A stretch of DNA of 64,000 bases from Paenibacillus albiflavus (GTDB lineage: Bacteria; Bacillota; Bacilli; Paenibacillales; NBRC-103111). Below the pieces are notes generated by a model that saw only the letters and a list, made by a program, of their open reading frames with translations, was not told the DNA's origin and did no database searches. The position numbers were made by a program, and so were the translations under genes. How positions within the stretch are numbered: position 1 is the first letter of the stretch; each line of letters starts with the position of its first letter. Of this stretch, positions 1 through 8,271 are shown one piece after another. The stretch covers positions 61,507 through 125,506 of the forward strand of contig NZ_SKFG01000021.1 in assembly GCF_004344915.1 (NCBI RefSeq), written 5' to 3'.

Positions 1-297
1 AAAAAAAGTAGCGATGATAATCACGATACTATTGCCCATAGAAGTCATGACGGCTTTCCCAACTGTAGTCAATGAGTCTCTGGTCGGTCCTAGACTATGA
101 TTAACGATTAGTTCATGAAAAAAGTTGTTAATATTCTCCCCGAATTCAGTCATGATGGGCTTGCTATTTCCAAGCGATACCCCAAATTCACCTCTTACGA
201 TCGTTAAATGCCGCGGAAATAAAACAGCCAAAATAATAAATGCAATTGCAATCATACTAATAATGAATGATCTCAAGATCTGAATGCTTAGTCCCAT
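1..297 (-). CDS. N-terminus of a membrane protein, possibly a dipeptide-type ABC permease (cut by window edge)
   Basis: Reading the minus strand from an ATG at 297 gives 99 uninterrupted codons that run off the left edge, so the gene is partial. The ATG has a GGGGGT Shine-Dalgarno stretch just upstream. Residues about 9-28 form one hydrophobic segment (IISMIAIAFIILAVLF), followed by about 55 polar residues, and a second hydrophobic stretch (IVIIIATFF) begins at the edge. An N-terminal anchor, a periplasm-side loop and then a membrane domain is the layout of OppB/DppB-type permeases, but no signature is visible in the part present. Other membrane proteins with this layout are possible. Confidence 0.45.
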   Translation of the reverse strand, partial: MGLSIQILRSFIISMIAIAFIILAVLFPRHLTIVRGEFGVSLGNSKPIMTEFGENINNFFHELIVNHSLGPTRDSLTTVGKAVMTSMGNSIVIIIATFF

Positions 298-362
298 ATT
301 ACCCCCATACAATTGCATGATTCCGAATAATCAGATTCATTGTAAGATACAACCACTAATAT

Positions 363-412
363 TTAAAAAAGCGCACAACATCTCAGTAGTTCGCTTAGAT
401 GTTGTGACGCTT
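363..412 (-). terminator. Intrinsic terminator downstream of nrdR
   Basis: On the minus strand, arms AAGCG and AGATGTTGT-type (397-405 pairing with 375-383, 408-412 pairing with 369-373) form a long hairpin followed by a run of six T. It lies about 10 bases past the nrdR stop codon. Confidence 0.8.
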
Positions 413-422
413 CTAGTTGTTC

Positions 423-884
423 TTATAATTCGTGTTTGCCAAGAATTTGAGTCAGTTCCTTCAAAAACATACTAATATCCTTAAATTGACGATAAACAGA
501 TGCAAATCGGATATAAGCAACCTCATCGACAGGATAGAGCTGCTCCATTACAATTTCACCGATATCACGTGAATTGACTTCTGCATGCGCTGTATTTCGA
601 AGCTGCATTTCAACCTCAGATACGATGCTTTCCAGCTGTTCTACGGATACTGGCCGCTTCTCACAAGCTCTAATGAGTCCGCGCAGCATTTTCTCACGCG
701 AAAATTCTTCTCTTGATCCATCTTTCTTAATGACAATAAGTGGTGTTTCCTCTACCGTCTCGAAGGTTGTAAATCGCTTGAGACAAGCATCACATTCACG
801 CCTTCTACGGATGGACTTATTCTCATTAGCTGCCCTTGAATCAAGCACTTTGGTCCCAAAATGATCACAATAAGGGCACTTCAT
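423..884 (-). CDS. nrdR: Transcriptional repressor NrdR of ribonucleotide reductase genes
   Basis: The 153-residue length is standard for NrdR. An N-terminal zinc ribbon has Cys3, Cys6, Cys31 and Cys34 (CPYC and CDAC pairs), followed by the basic stretch IRRRREC. The rest, about residues 47-137, is an ATP-cone starting at [13 protein letters not shown]. NrdR senses dATP/ATP through the cone and represses nrd operons at NrdR boxes. No nrd gene is present in this window. In B. subtilis the homologue also lies close to coaE and polA, which agrees with the neighbours here. A strong terminator follows at 363-412. Confidence 0.96.
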   Translation of the reverse strand: MKCPYCDHFGTKVLDSRAANENKSIRRRRECDACLKRFTTFETVEETPLIVIKKDGSREEFSREKMLRGLIRACEKRPVSVEQLESIVSEVEMQLRNTAHAEVNSRDIGEIVMEQLYPVDEVAYIRFASVYRQFKDISMFLKELTQILGKHEL

Positions 885-999
885 ACGTTTATCCCTCCGT
901 TATATGTTTCTTACAATCGATTGCCATTTGTTGCTTGTCATGAACTTTGTACAAAGGAGCATAATAGTTTTACCAAGAGACAAGGAGGTGAACGAACAC

Positions 1000-1209
1000 A
1001 TGGCATCCAGAAACCAACTTGTAGTGCCTCAAGCAAATGCTGCTTTGGATCAAATGAAATACGAGGTTGCTTCTGAACTAGGTATCTCTCTTTCTCAAGA
1101 TGGATACTACGGTAACCTTGCAACTCGAGATGCAGGTTACATCGGTGGTAACATTACGAAAAGACTGGTACAAATTGCTGAGCAGCAATTAGCTGGTCAA
1201 TCCCGATAG
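1000..1209 (+). CDS. Small acid-soluble spore protein, alpha/beta type
   Basis: The product is 69 residues. The ATG at 1000 was chosen because a perfect AAGGAGGTGA ribosome site lies at 982-991; the open frame continues upstream without such a signal. The sequence shows both alpha/beta SASP hallmarks: the EVASELGI segment with the GPR-protease cleavage context (about residues 20-27) and the C-terminal GYIGGNITKRLV motif. These proteins coat spore DNA, force it toward an A-like form and protect it from UV, and are degraded at germination. Members are normally expressed in the forespore under SigG; I did not identify a SigG promoter with confidence. It is divergent from nrdR and convergent with the transglycosylase gene. 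Confidence 0.96.
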   Translation: MASRNQLVVPQANAALDQMKYEVASELGISLSQDGYYGNLATRDAGYIGGNITKRLVQIAEQQLAGQSR

Positions 1210-1243
1210 TCATCGTCTGAATTCTATATAACACTAAGGAAGT

Positions 1244-1273
1244 ATAGGATAATCCCTACAAGGGTTGTCCTAT
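1244..1273. terminator. Hairpin between convergent SASP and transglycosylase genes
   Basis: A 13-base-pair stem with one bulged T (ATAGGATAA/TTGTCCTAT outside, CCCT/AGGG inside, loop ACA) fills the gap between the two convergent genes. No clean T-run follows on either strand, so termination is inferred from position and stem stability. Confidence 0.55.
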
Positions 1274-1279
1274 GCTTCT

Positions 1280-1855
1280 TCATGATTTTAGATCAGGTCC
1301 ATATACTTTGTGATACTTATCATAATAATAACGTACTCTTTTGACAAAATGCTTCGTTTGCCCGTAAGGAATTGTAGAAATTGAAGTTTCAGAGCCATCC
1401 CATACATTCGTAGCACGCCATTTGTTAACCGTGCCTTGACCGGCATTGTACGCCGCGATTGCATAATTAAGATGACCGTCATAATAATTCAAAAGCCAAC
1501 TTAAATACCACGCACCCATATCGATATTAACCGAAGCATCTTGCAAGTCGTGATCGGACCCCACTGTGCCAATATTGGAAGATTCCTTAATCCATTGCGC
1601 TGTTTCAGGCATTAACTGCATTAATCCTAATGCGCCTTTGGAAGAAGTTCCTTCTACTTTAAAGTTATTCTCCACTCGAATAATCGCTGCAATTAGAAAC
1701 GGGTCCACGTTATATTTCGACGCACTTGTCGAAATTTCCTGCCTATAATCGATAGGGTATAACAATTCTTCAATTTTATTCGAGAAAATTAGCAAAAAAA
1801 GTAAAACGGCAATTAAAAGAATTGCATAAGTTCGTTTTTTATGAACAAAATTCAT
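1280..1855 (-). CDS. Membrane-anchored lytic transglycosylase (SLT/GH23 domain)
   Basis: The 191-residue product has one N-terminal hydrophobic segment (about residues 10-25) and then an SLT domain. The catalytic Glu is seen as Glu62 in IIRVENNF, followed by the family motif SKGALGLMQLMPETA and, further on, AIAAYNAGQGTV. Lytic transglycosylases cleave the MurNAc-GlcNAc bond of peptidoglycan with formation of 1,6-anhydro ends. The single domain and N-terminal anchor predict an enzyme acting on the outer face of the membrane. It starts 5 bases after the coaE stop on the same strand and is probably the distal gene of the polA-mutM-coaE run. Confidence 0.92.
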   Translation of the reverse strand: MNFVHKKRTYAILLIAVLLFLLIFSNKIEELLYPIDYRQEISTSASKYNVDPFLIAAIIRVENNFKVEGTSSKGALGLMQLMPETAQWIKESSNIGTVGSDHDLQDASVNIDMGAWYLSWLLNYYDGHLNYAIAAYNAGQGTVNKWRATNVWDGSETSISTIPYGQTKHFVKRVRYYYDKYHKVYGPDLKS

Positions 1856-1860
1856 CCCAA

Positions 1861-2448
1861 CTAAATTCCTTTCCAGAACGCTTCAATTTGAGCTTCTGTT
1901 GTATCTAAGCTGCCACTGTTATCAATAAGAACGTCTGCAAGGTTTTTCTTGTCTTCAATTGGCACTTGGGTATTCAATCTGGCCTCTGCCTCCGCTTGGG
2001 TAAAGCCGTCACGATGTATAAGCCTCTTAAGCTGTATTTCACGTGGTACGTAGACGACCATAATCTGCTCAAACATAGAATCATATCCTGATTCATAAAG
2101 CAGCGGAATATCAACTACGATCAGCTTGTCCGGATCAGATATTGCGTATTTCTCCATTCGGTTTCGGATCTCTTTACGGATGGAAGGATGCAAGATATTA
2201 TTCAGCTCTTTACGTTTGGCCTCATCTCCAAATACGATCCCTCCAAGTGCTTTACGATCAAGTCGACCATCTGGTAGTATGATCTCTCGACCGAAATGCT
2301 GAACCAATTGCAACAAGCCAGGTTGCCCTGGCTCAACAACCTCTCTTGCAATGACATCTGCATCTATCAATATCGCCCCTCTAGCTTTAAGCATATTGGC
2401 GACTGTACTTTTACCGCAAGCTATACCTCCAGTAAGTCCCAGAAACAT
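1861..2448 (-). CDS. coaE: Dephospho-CoA kinase
   Basis: This 195-residue enzyme performs the last step of coenzyme A synthesis, phosphorylating dephospho-CoA at the 3'-hydroxyl of ribose. The Walker A loop is GGIACGKS at residues 7-14, DAD follows near residue 29, and LHPSIR and VVDIPLLYES are family motifs. Length is normal. The gene follows mutM after a 112-base gap that carries a small hairpin repeat, and precedes the transglycosylase gene closely. polA-mutM-coaE order is shared with B. subtilis. Confidence 0.97.
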   Translation of the reverse strand: MFLGLTGGIACGKSTVANMLKARGAILIDADVIAREVVEPGQPGLLQLVQHFGREIILPDGRLDRKALGGIVFGDEAKRKELNNILHPSIRKEIRNRMEKYAISDPDKLIVVDIPLLYESGYDSMFEQIMVVYVPREIQLKRLIHRDGFTQAEAEARLNTQVPIEDKKNLADVLIDNSGSLDTTEAQIEAFWKGI

Positions 2449-2511
2449 GTTCTTACCTCCTTACATCATAACCCACCATAGCCATCATGTGACAAAGCTA
2501 GTGCAAGAAGA

Positions 2512-2526
2512 AACGGTTTCACCGTC
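2512..2526 (-). repeat. Copy 1 of a 15-bp hairpin repeat
   Basis: AACGGTTTCACCGTC on the plus strand contains a 5-bp inverted repeat (ACGGT/ACCGT, loop TTC). The identical 15 bases recur at 16812-16826 in the same orientation, also in a gap between minus-strand genes. Confidence 0.6.
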
Positions 2527-2560
2527 CCTTCTAGAATACCAAGCAAATGTTCTAATATGC

Positions 2561-3406
2561 CTATTTCTTAAGCTTAGATTTGTTTGACTGACATTTCGGG
2601 CAAATATGTGTACCGCGCCCACCTACTACGTACCTCTCAATCGGTTGTCCACAGTTCGTACATGGCTGCTGTGCTCTGCCATATACTTTAAACTGGTGCT
2701 GAAACATCCCGATCTCGCCTTGCCCATTAACAAATGATTTAATGGAAGAACCACCCGCCGCAACAGCTTCTTGAAGCGTTTGCTTAATTGCGTCATATAA
2801 CCTGTGAAGTTCATTTGTAGTTAAGGAATTCGCGGATCGTTCAGGATGAATGCCTGCCTGAAATAAGGATTCATCCACATAAATATTTCCGATTCCGACA
2901 ATATAAGCTTGATTCAACAATAAAGGCTTGATCATCGTCGTACGTTGATGGATTACCTTCTTAAAGGCTTCAAAGGTAAAGCTCTCTTCTAGCGGCTCAA
3001 GCCCAAGCTTATTCAGGGGAGGCTTAGTGAATGCCTCCTCATGAGAGAATAAGTCCATCGTACCAAACTGTCTGACATCCTTATAGCGCAGCTCCGTGTG
3101 GTCGGTAAAGGAGAAGATCACATGCGTATGTTTTTCCACTGGATCTGCAGCCTGATACAAGCCATAACGTCCCTCCATTCTCAAATGGGAGACAAGAATA
3201 TAATCATCAAGTACAAAGGTTAAAAATTTGCCGCGACGACCGATATCGCGAATCGTCTGGTCCGCTAATAAAGCAGCAAACAACTGAGGATCTTCAGGAG
3301 TGCGTACAATTCTAGGCAATTTCACCTCAACTGCTTGAATTGTTTTCCCACATACGAGTTCTATTAGTGTTCGTCTGACCGTTTCGACTTCTGGCAATTC
3401 TGGCAT
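2561..3406 (-). CDS. mutM: Formamidopyrimidine-DNA glycosylase (Fpg/MutM)
   Basis: This bifunctional glycosylase/AP lyase excises 8-oxoguanine and FaPy lesions. The 281 residues begin MPELPEVETVRR, giving the catalytic Pro2 and Glu3. The YVDESLFQAGIHP helix-two-turn-helix region is in the middle, and a C-terminal zinc finger uses Cys249, Cys252, Cys269 and Cys272 (CTNC and CPKC). The gene lies directly downstream of polA in the same direction with a 26-base gap, so DNA repair synthesis and lesion removal are probably co-transcribed. Confidence 0.97.
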   Translation of the reverse strand: MPELPEVETVRRTLIELVCGKTIQAVEVKLPRIVRTPEDPQLFAALLADQTIRDIGRRGKFLTFVLDDYILVSHLRMEGRYGLYQAADPVEKHTHVIFSFTDHTELRYKDVRQFGTMDLFSHEEAFTKPPLNKLGLEPLEESFTFEAFKKVIHQRTTMIKPLLLNQAYIVGIGNIYVDESLFQAGIHPERSANSLTTNELHRLYDAIKQTLQEAVAAGGSSIKSFVNGQGEIGMFQHQFKVYGRAQQPCTNCGQPIERYVVGGRGTHICPKCQSNKSKLKK

Positions 3407-3432
3407 GCTCTATCATCCTAACCTGTTATCGT

Positions 3433-6105
3433 TTACTTCGCATCGTACCAATCTAAGCCTTCGGAAACGTCAGCTCGAAGTGGTACATCCAGTTTAATCG
3501 CTTGCTCCATCACTTCTGGAACAAGTTGTTTCATTAGCGCAACCTCATGTTCTGGAACTTCAAATACGAGTTCGTCATGTACTTGCAAGAGCATGCGAGA
3601 TTGCAGCTTCTCTTGTCGCAAGCGTTCCGCCATATTCACCATGGCCAGCTTAATAATATCAGCGGCAGTACCTTGAATTGGGGTATTCATCGCTGTACGT
3701 TCGGCAAATGAACGCAAGTTAAAATTAGACGCTGTAATATCAGGCAAATATCTGCGACGACCGAGCAAAGTGGATACATAGCCATCCTGTCTTGCTTCTT
3801 TTACGATATCCTCCATAAACTGGTGGACACCTTGAAAAACAGCAAAATATTGCTCAATAAACGCAGCTGCTTCTTTACGTGTAATATTCAAATTCTGTGA
3901 CAAACCATAATCGGATATGCCATACACGATACCAAAGTTAACAGCCTTCGCTTGGCGGCGCATATTCGCATCCACCTGATCTTGGCCGACTCCAAAAACA
4001 TCCATTGCGGTTTTGGTATGGATATCCAAATCATGCAAGAACGCTTCGATCAAATTCTTATCTTTGGAAATATGGGCAAGTACACGCAATTCAATCTGCG
4101 AATAATCCGCCGCCAAAATATGCCATCCTGGCTCGGAAGGTACGAATGCTTTGCGGATCTGTCTGCCTTCTTCCATGCGAATCGGAATGTTTTGCAGATT
4201 CGGATATTGCGAAGACAATCTTCCTGTTGCTGCAATCGTTTGCTTGTAATACGTATGAACTTTGCCCGTCTCTGGACGTATTTCTTTCAGTAAGCCTTCG
4301 ATATACGTTGAATTCAGCTTCGCAAGCTGACGGTAATTCAAGATTTGTTCTACAACTGGGTTATAAGGCGCCAGTTTCTCCAGCACTTCGGCGTCTGTTG
4401 AATAGCCCGTCTTCGTTTTCTTAACAGGCGGCATCCCCAGCTTCTCAAAAAGCACTTCACCCAGTTGCTTAGGTGAATTAATGTTGAACTCCACCCCAGC
4501 GAGTGCATAGATGCGATTCATTAGCTCTTCCAAGCGAGCTGATAAGCTCTCACCTAGCCGCTTAAGTGTCTTTGCGTCAGCCGCAATTCCTTGCTGCTCC
4601 ATATCCGCAAGAACGCCCGAAAGCGGCAGCTCCAGCTCATAGAACAGCGGCTCCATACCGCTGTTCTTCAGATGCTCGGCTAGCGGCTCCGCAAGGCGCG
4701 CCGTAACCTCCGCCTTGCGGCAAATATGTGCCGCAAGCACGGTTTCCTCTGGCAAGCGGAACTTCGTTCCCTTGCCGTAGATTTCTTCGTCGGCTGCAAG
4801 CACGCCGACGCCATGTTTGGCTGCTAGGCTGCTCAGCGTTAGACCCGACTCCGTCGGGTCGAGCAAATACGCAGCCAGCAGCACGTCGAACGTCACACCG
4901 CGCAGCGCGACGTTCGACCAGCGCAGGGCGATGTCGATCCGATGAAGGTCGTATACGACCTTCTTGGTGGATGCATCGCCCAGGTAAGCGCGCACAGCCT
5001 GTGCGCGCTCGCTCGTGCCGCGAAGCGCAGCTAGCGGCACATAGAACCCGCAAGCCGCGGTGTGGAACGCGGCTCCGATTACTTCTGCCTGATGCGGATT
5101 ATCTCCGATTACCTCTACATACACGCCCGTTACATCAGCCAAAACATCGATTAGCTGTGCAAGCTCGTCCTCCGTATGTAGAATCCGCACTGGAACTGCA
5201 GGTTCTTCATAGACAGGTTCAAGTTCTTCTGCCTCTGATTGACCTGTGCTAAAATCTGTTTTATCTAATAGTGATTTAAACTCAAGCTTGCGGAACAGTT
5301 CCTTGAGCTTCGTACTCTTCCAGCCCTCGTAGGCAAATTCGTTCCACTCTGTACCCATCGGAACTTCACGAAAGATTGTAGCAAGCTCTTTGCTCAGCTT
5401 TGCACTTTCTGCATGTTCCGTCACTTTTTCTCCGAGCTTGCCTTTAATCTGATCCGCGTGTGCAAGCACTTCTTCTACTGTTCCATATTCATGCAGCAGC
5501 TTTAATGCAGTCTTCTCGCCAACACCTGGAATACCAGGAATATTGTCAGAAGTATCCCCCATTAAGCCCTTAAGATCAATGATCTGCAAAGGTGTAAGAC
5601 CATAGCGTTCATTTACTTCGCCTGGATTATAGCGATCGACCTCAGACACACCTTTGCGTGTCAAAGCAATCGTTACATGATCAGATGCCAATTGAAGCAT
5701 ATCCTTATCTCCAGATACGACAACAATTTGACGACCTAACTGATCTGCTTCCTTTGTTAGTGTTCCGATAATATCATCCGCTTCATACCCATCAAGCTCA
5801 AATTGGCGAATGCCAAAAGCCTCGATCAGCTCTCTGATAAGTGGAAATTGTTCTGACAACTCAGGTGGCGTCTTTGATCTTCCACCTTTATATTCTGCAA
5901 AGTGCGCATGACGAAACGTGATCTTCCCCGCATCAAAAGCGACCAAAAAATGCGTCGGTTTCTCTTCTTCAATCAGCTTCATGAGCATTGTCGTAAATCC
6001 ATAAACTGCATTTGTATGTAAACCTGATGAGTTACTGAGGAGTGGTAAAGCATAGAACGCTCGGTAAGCGATACTGTTACCATCAATAATTAACAATTTA
6101 TCCAT
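3433..6105 (-). CDS. polA: DNA polymerase I (5'-nuclease, inactive proofreading domain, polymerase)
   Basis: The product is 890 residues from the ATG at 6105, placed at MDKLLIIDGNSIAYRAFYAL; an in-frame ATG 33 bases upstream is possible but would add a non-conserved leader. Residues 1 to about 290 form the 5'-nuclease. Residues about 300-475 are the 3'-5' exonuclease fold, but the DxE metal-binding motif is absent (the segment reads VYVEVIGDN), so proofreading should be lost, as in Geobacillus enzymes. The polymerase domain carries motif A (DYSQIELRVLAHIS), motif B (RRQAKAVNFGIVYGIS) and motif C (QVHDELVFEVP). DNA near 4640-5060, coding for the vestigial exonuclease domain, is visibly GC-richer than its surroundings. 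Confidence 0.97.
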   Translation of the reverse strand: MDKLLIIDGNSIAYRAFYALPLLSNSSGLHTNAVYGFTTMLMKLIEEEKPTHFLVAFDAGKITFRHAHFAEYKGGRSKTPPELSEQFPLIRELIEAFGIRQFELDGYEADDIIGTLTKEADQLGRQIVVVSGDKDMLQLASDHVTIALTRKGVSEVDRYNPGEVNERYGLTPLQIIDLKGLMGDTSDNIPGIPGVGEKTALKLLHEYGTVEEVLAHADQIKGKLGEKVTEHAESAKLSKELATIFREVPMGTEWNEFAYEGWKSTKLKELFRKLEFKSLLDKTDFSTGQSEAEELEPVYEEPAVPVRILHTEDELAQLIDVLADVTGVYVEVIGDNPHQAEVIGAAFHTAACGFYVPLAALRGTSERAQAVRAYLGDASTKKVVYDLHRIDIALRWSNVALRGVTFDVLLAAYLLDPTESGLTLSSLAAKHGVGVLAADEEIYGKGTKFRLPEETVLAAHICRKAEVTARLAEPLAEHLKNSGMEPLFYELELPLSGVLADMEQQGIAADAKTLKRLGESLSARLEELMNRIYALAGVEFNINSPKQLGEVLFEKLGMPPVKKTKTGYSTDAEVLEKLAPYNPVVEQILNYRQLAKLNSTYIEGLLKEIRPETGKVHTYYKQTIAATGRLSSQYPNLQNIPIRMEEGRQIRKAFVPSEPGWHILAADYSQIELRVLAHISKDKNLIEAFLHDLDIHTKTAMDVFGVGQDQVDANMRRQAKAVNFGIVYGISDYGLSQNLNITRKEAAAFIEQYFAVFQGVHQFMEDIVKEARQDGYVSTLLGRRRYLPDITASNFNLRSFAERTAMNTPIQGTAADIIKLAMVNMAERLRQEKLQSRMLLQVHDELVFEVPEHEVALMKQLVPEVMEQAIKLDVPLRADVSEGLDWYDAK

Positions 6106-6250
6106 TTTGGCACCCCGTCTTTCCTCTATGATCATCATATCATAGGTACGTGCATCTTCAAAAATAATTATGACTGAAAACAGTTCCTAACTTCATAAAC
6201 ATATAATAAATAGTAAACTTAGGCATATCCTTCCGATTTAGTTTTGCTCG

Positions 6251-6273
6251 GTGGACGTGACACATCCGTCCAC
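6251..6273. promoter_or_regulatory. Inverted repeat upstream of the HAD-like gene
   Basis: A perfect 7-bp inverted repeat, GTGGACG at 6251-6257 and CGTCCAC at 6267-6273, lies 17-23 bases before the ribosome site (AGGAGG) of the gene starting at 6304. It could be an operator or a leader hairpin; no regulator can be named. Confidence 0.4.
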
Positions 6274-6303
6274 GGGCTCACAAAACTTTTAGGAGGTTCG
6301 CAC

Positions 6304-7056
6304 ATGAGCCCCTCTTTTGTTCCTAACCAAAAAAAGGTTATATTTTTTGATATGAATAACACGCTTGTTGATCGACGTAAGTGTTTTGATTCTGCATTTG
6401 TTTCAGTACTGAAGGATTTTACAGGAAGATGGTCGAGTGAGGACACCGAGCTGAATCCACAGCAAGCACTTCAGAATTACAAAATCGAGTGGAGTCGGCA
6501 TCGAAAGACGACGGGCAAAGATTTTGAAGCGGGGGATGAGCTGCGCTATAATTGCTTGCTTAAAGCGCTAGAGCCTTATCATTTTAAAGTAACCCCTGGT
6601 TTTTCAAAAATATTCTTCAAACAAATTGATGATGCGGAGGAGAGCTTCATCAGTCTATTTCCTGGTGTTGAAGAAACGCTTCGGGCGCTTTCAGCCAAAT
6701 ATACGCTCGCCATTATTTCGAATGGCAGTCGCAAACGACTGGAACAGAATTTAAACAAGCTGCAATTAACAAGATGGATTCGCGATGATTGGATATTCAC
6801 CTCACAGCAGGACGGCCCTCGCAAGCCACATCCGGGTCTTTTTGAAACAGCTATGGCAACGACAGGAACCTCACCTGCACAAGGTTTAATGATTGGTAAT
6901 TCTTGGAAAAATGACATTATTGGTGCAACTAGATGCGGTCTAGACGCTATATGGATTCATCCCAATCATGTGAAAAAAATATCTCAACGCAAGATCGGTA
7001 AGCAAAAAGTAGTCATTATTCGTTCTTTCCGTCACTTAATTCATGTACTCCTATAG
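6304..7056 (+). CDS. HAD-superfamily hydrolase-like protein with altered motif I
   Basis: The 250-residue product starts at the ATG at 6304 behind AGGAGG at 6291-6296. HAD motifs are in order: motif I FFDMNNTLVD with nucleophile Asp16, motif II IISNGS, motif III Lys in RKPHPG, and motif IV GNSWKND. The usual DxDxT acid/base Asp is replaced by Asn18, and the first Asp of the usual GDSxxND is Asn. HAD enzymes with a non-Asp second position include phosphonatases and dehalogenases, so phosphatase activity should not be assumed. A helical cap lies between motifs I and II (about residues 25-120). It is monocistronic, with a hairpin after it, and divergent from polA. Confidence 0.85.
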   Translation: MSPSFVPNQKKVIFFDMNNTLVDRRKCFDSAFVSVLKDFTGRWSSEDTELNPQQALQNYKIEWSRHRKTTGKDFEAGDELRYNCLLKALEPYHFKVTPGFSKIFFKQIDDAEESFISLFPGVEETLRALSAKYTLAIISNGSRKRLEQNLNKLQLTRWIRDDWIFTSQQDGPRKPHPGLFETAMATTGTSPAQGLMIGNSWKNDIIGATRCGLDAIWIHPNHVKKISQRKIGKQKVVIIRSFRHLIHVLL

Positions 7057-7063
7057 CAATAAT

Positions 7064-7103
7064 GGCTGTCTCATAAGTAGATACGTCTACATATGAAACA
7101 GCC
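7064..7103. terminator. Hairpin after the HAD-like gene
   Basis: GGCTGT/ACAGCC, TCATA/TATGA and GTAGA/TCTAC arms pair with two single mismatches around a TACG loop. It starts 8 bases after the stop codon. The T-run is weak. Confidence 0.6.
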
Positions 7104-7174
7104 TTCAACAGCTAAACTACTCTCAAGTTGTGAAAAACATTATTTAAAAACAGTTACTCCTAAATTTTTTTCTA

Positions 7175-7429
7175 CTACACAATTAAAGCAATGGCTAGCA
7201 GATCGAATAGTGCTAACGTTGTTACTGCTGCTCCTGCACCCCAGCCATAGCCACCGTAGAATCCCGAGATTCTGCAGCGATCTCCATAGGGAGAATTCTC
7301 GCGTATATAGAGGTTTGATCTGTCTACATTTACTAATGTACCTTCATATACACGGCCATCTCTCATATGAACGCGAACATTACGATTCATGTAGCTATGA
7401 CATGCATAATACCTTTCTGCGATTGACAT
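7175..7429 (-). CDS. Small protein with an LSm-like N-terminus and a hydrophobic tail, function unknown
   Basis: The 84-residue product starts at the ATG at 7429, six to seven bases after a GAGGAGG ribosome site; a TTG 18 bases upstream overlaps that site and is not used here. Residues about 14-42 (VRVHMRDGRVYEGTLVNVDRSNLYI) resemble the strand pattern of Sm/LSm-like folds. The last 30 residues contain a Gly/Tyr-rich stretch (FYGGYGWG) and a hydrophobic tail. I do not recognise a named family. It stands alone between the HAD-like gene and phoU, with the phoU terminator upstream. Confidence 0.7.
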   Translation of the reverse strand: MSIAERYYACHSYMNRNVRVHMRDGRVYEGTLVNVDRSNLYIRENSPYGDRCRISGFYGGYGWGAGAAVTTLALFDLLAIALIV

Positions 7430-7513
7430 ATGTTTAAGCCTCCTCAATCATTAAGCTAGTTTACTATATGAGACTAGTTTCTCAATAGATTGGGTATATC
7501 ATCTACTAGGCAA

Positions 7514-7556
7514 CAAAAATAACCATATGTCTATGAATTTTAGTCACATGGTTATC
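7514..7556 (-). terminator. Intrinsic terminator of the pst-phoU operon
   Basis: On the minus strand a stem of ATAACCAT with CATATGGTTAT-type arms (7519-7529 with 7545-7555, one mismatch) is followed by TTTTTGTT. It lies about 20 bases beyond the phoU stop codon. Confidence 0.75.
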
Positions 7557-7574
7557 TTAATCTTACTCTTATTC

Positions 7575-8234
7575 TTAAATATTCAAGTCCTTACGCTTAC
7601 CTATTGTCATATAAATGACACCTTCACCAATATTGGTGGTATGGTCAGCAACACGCTCAAGCCAATATGCTGCCTGAATCAAGTGCACAAGCTGGCGGTT
7701 CTGCGAGTAATCATTACTCATCAGTGACAAGGCATCATGCATGACAGTTCCATATAAGCGATCCACCTGATCATCTTTTTCCGCTAATGCTGCTGCGCGA
7801 TGAATGTTCTTCTCGGTATAAGAAATCAAGCTGTCACGCAGCATTTCTAGCGCAATATCTGCCATTTTTGGAATATCGATTAACGGTTTAGCCAACTGTT
7901 CACCTTTTAATCGTATTGTAATTTTGGCAATATCGACGGCATGATCTGCAATTCGCTCCAGATCTACTGCAATCTTCATTGCAGTCCCGATCACACGTAG
8001 ATCGCTTCCCATTGGCTGCTGCAAAGCAATTAAGCTTAAGCACGCTTCTTCGATCTGAAGCATTGCCTGATCAATTCGATCATCTTGATCAATTACTTTC
8101 TGTGCTAGATCCACATCAATTCTGGACAAGGACTCAACGGCTTGCCCAATCGCTTCTTCTACATTTTTGCCCATTAAAGATAAATTGTTCTGCATCTCGC
8201 TTAAAGCCAAATGAAAATTCGATCTAGTATCCAT
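7575..8234 (-). CDS. phoU: Phosphate transport system accessory protein PhoU
   Basis: PhoU (219 residues) links the Pst transporter with the PhoR sensor kinase and is needed for shutting off the Pho response at high phosphate. The two PhoU repeats are visible, each with the ALEDQVxR-like helix and a (E/D)RIADHAxxI metal-binding motif: LERIADHAVDIA at about residue 92 and LERVADHTTNIG near residue 190. It is the last gene of pstS-pstC-pstA-pstB-phoU, 37 bases after pstB, and is followed by a terminator. Confidence 0.96.
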   Translation of the reverse strand: MDTRSNFHLALSEMQNNLSLMGKNVEEAIGQAVESLSRIDVDLAQKVIDQDDRIDQAMLQIEEACLSLIALQQPMGSDLRVIGTAMKIAVDLERIADHAVDIAKITIRLKGEQLAKPLIDIPKMADIALEMLRDSLISYTEKNIHRAAALAEKDDQVDRLYGTVMHDALSLMSNDYSQNRQLVHLIQAAYWLERVADHTTNIGEGVIYMTIGKRKDLNI

Positions 8235-8271
8235 AGAGCCTCCTCATTATTATCCTGATTGCATTAACCTC

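Noticed and set aside
4637..5053. 138-codon minus-strand frame in the same patch
   Set aside because: Shifted-frame shadow of polA with abnormal Arg/Cys-rich composition.
4728..5252. 174-codon plus-strand open frame rich in Arg and Pro
   Set aside because: It lies antisense to polA in its GC-rich patch, has no ribosome site or recognisable motif, and long open frames are expected on the opposite strand of such DNA.
7093..7437. 114-codon plus-strand frame
   Set aside because: Covers the opposite strand of the 84-residue gene that has a good ribosome site; its start lies in the hairpin after the HAD-like gene.
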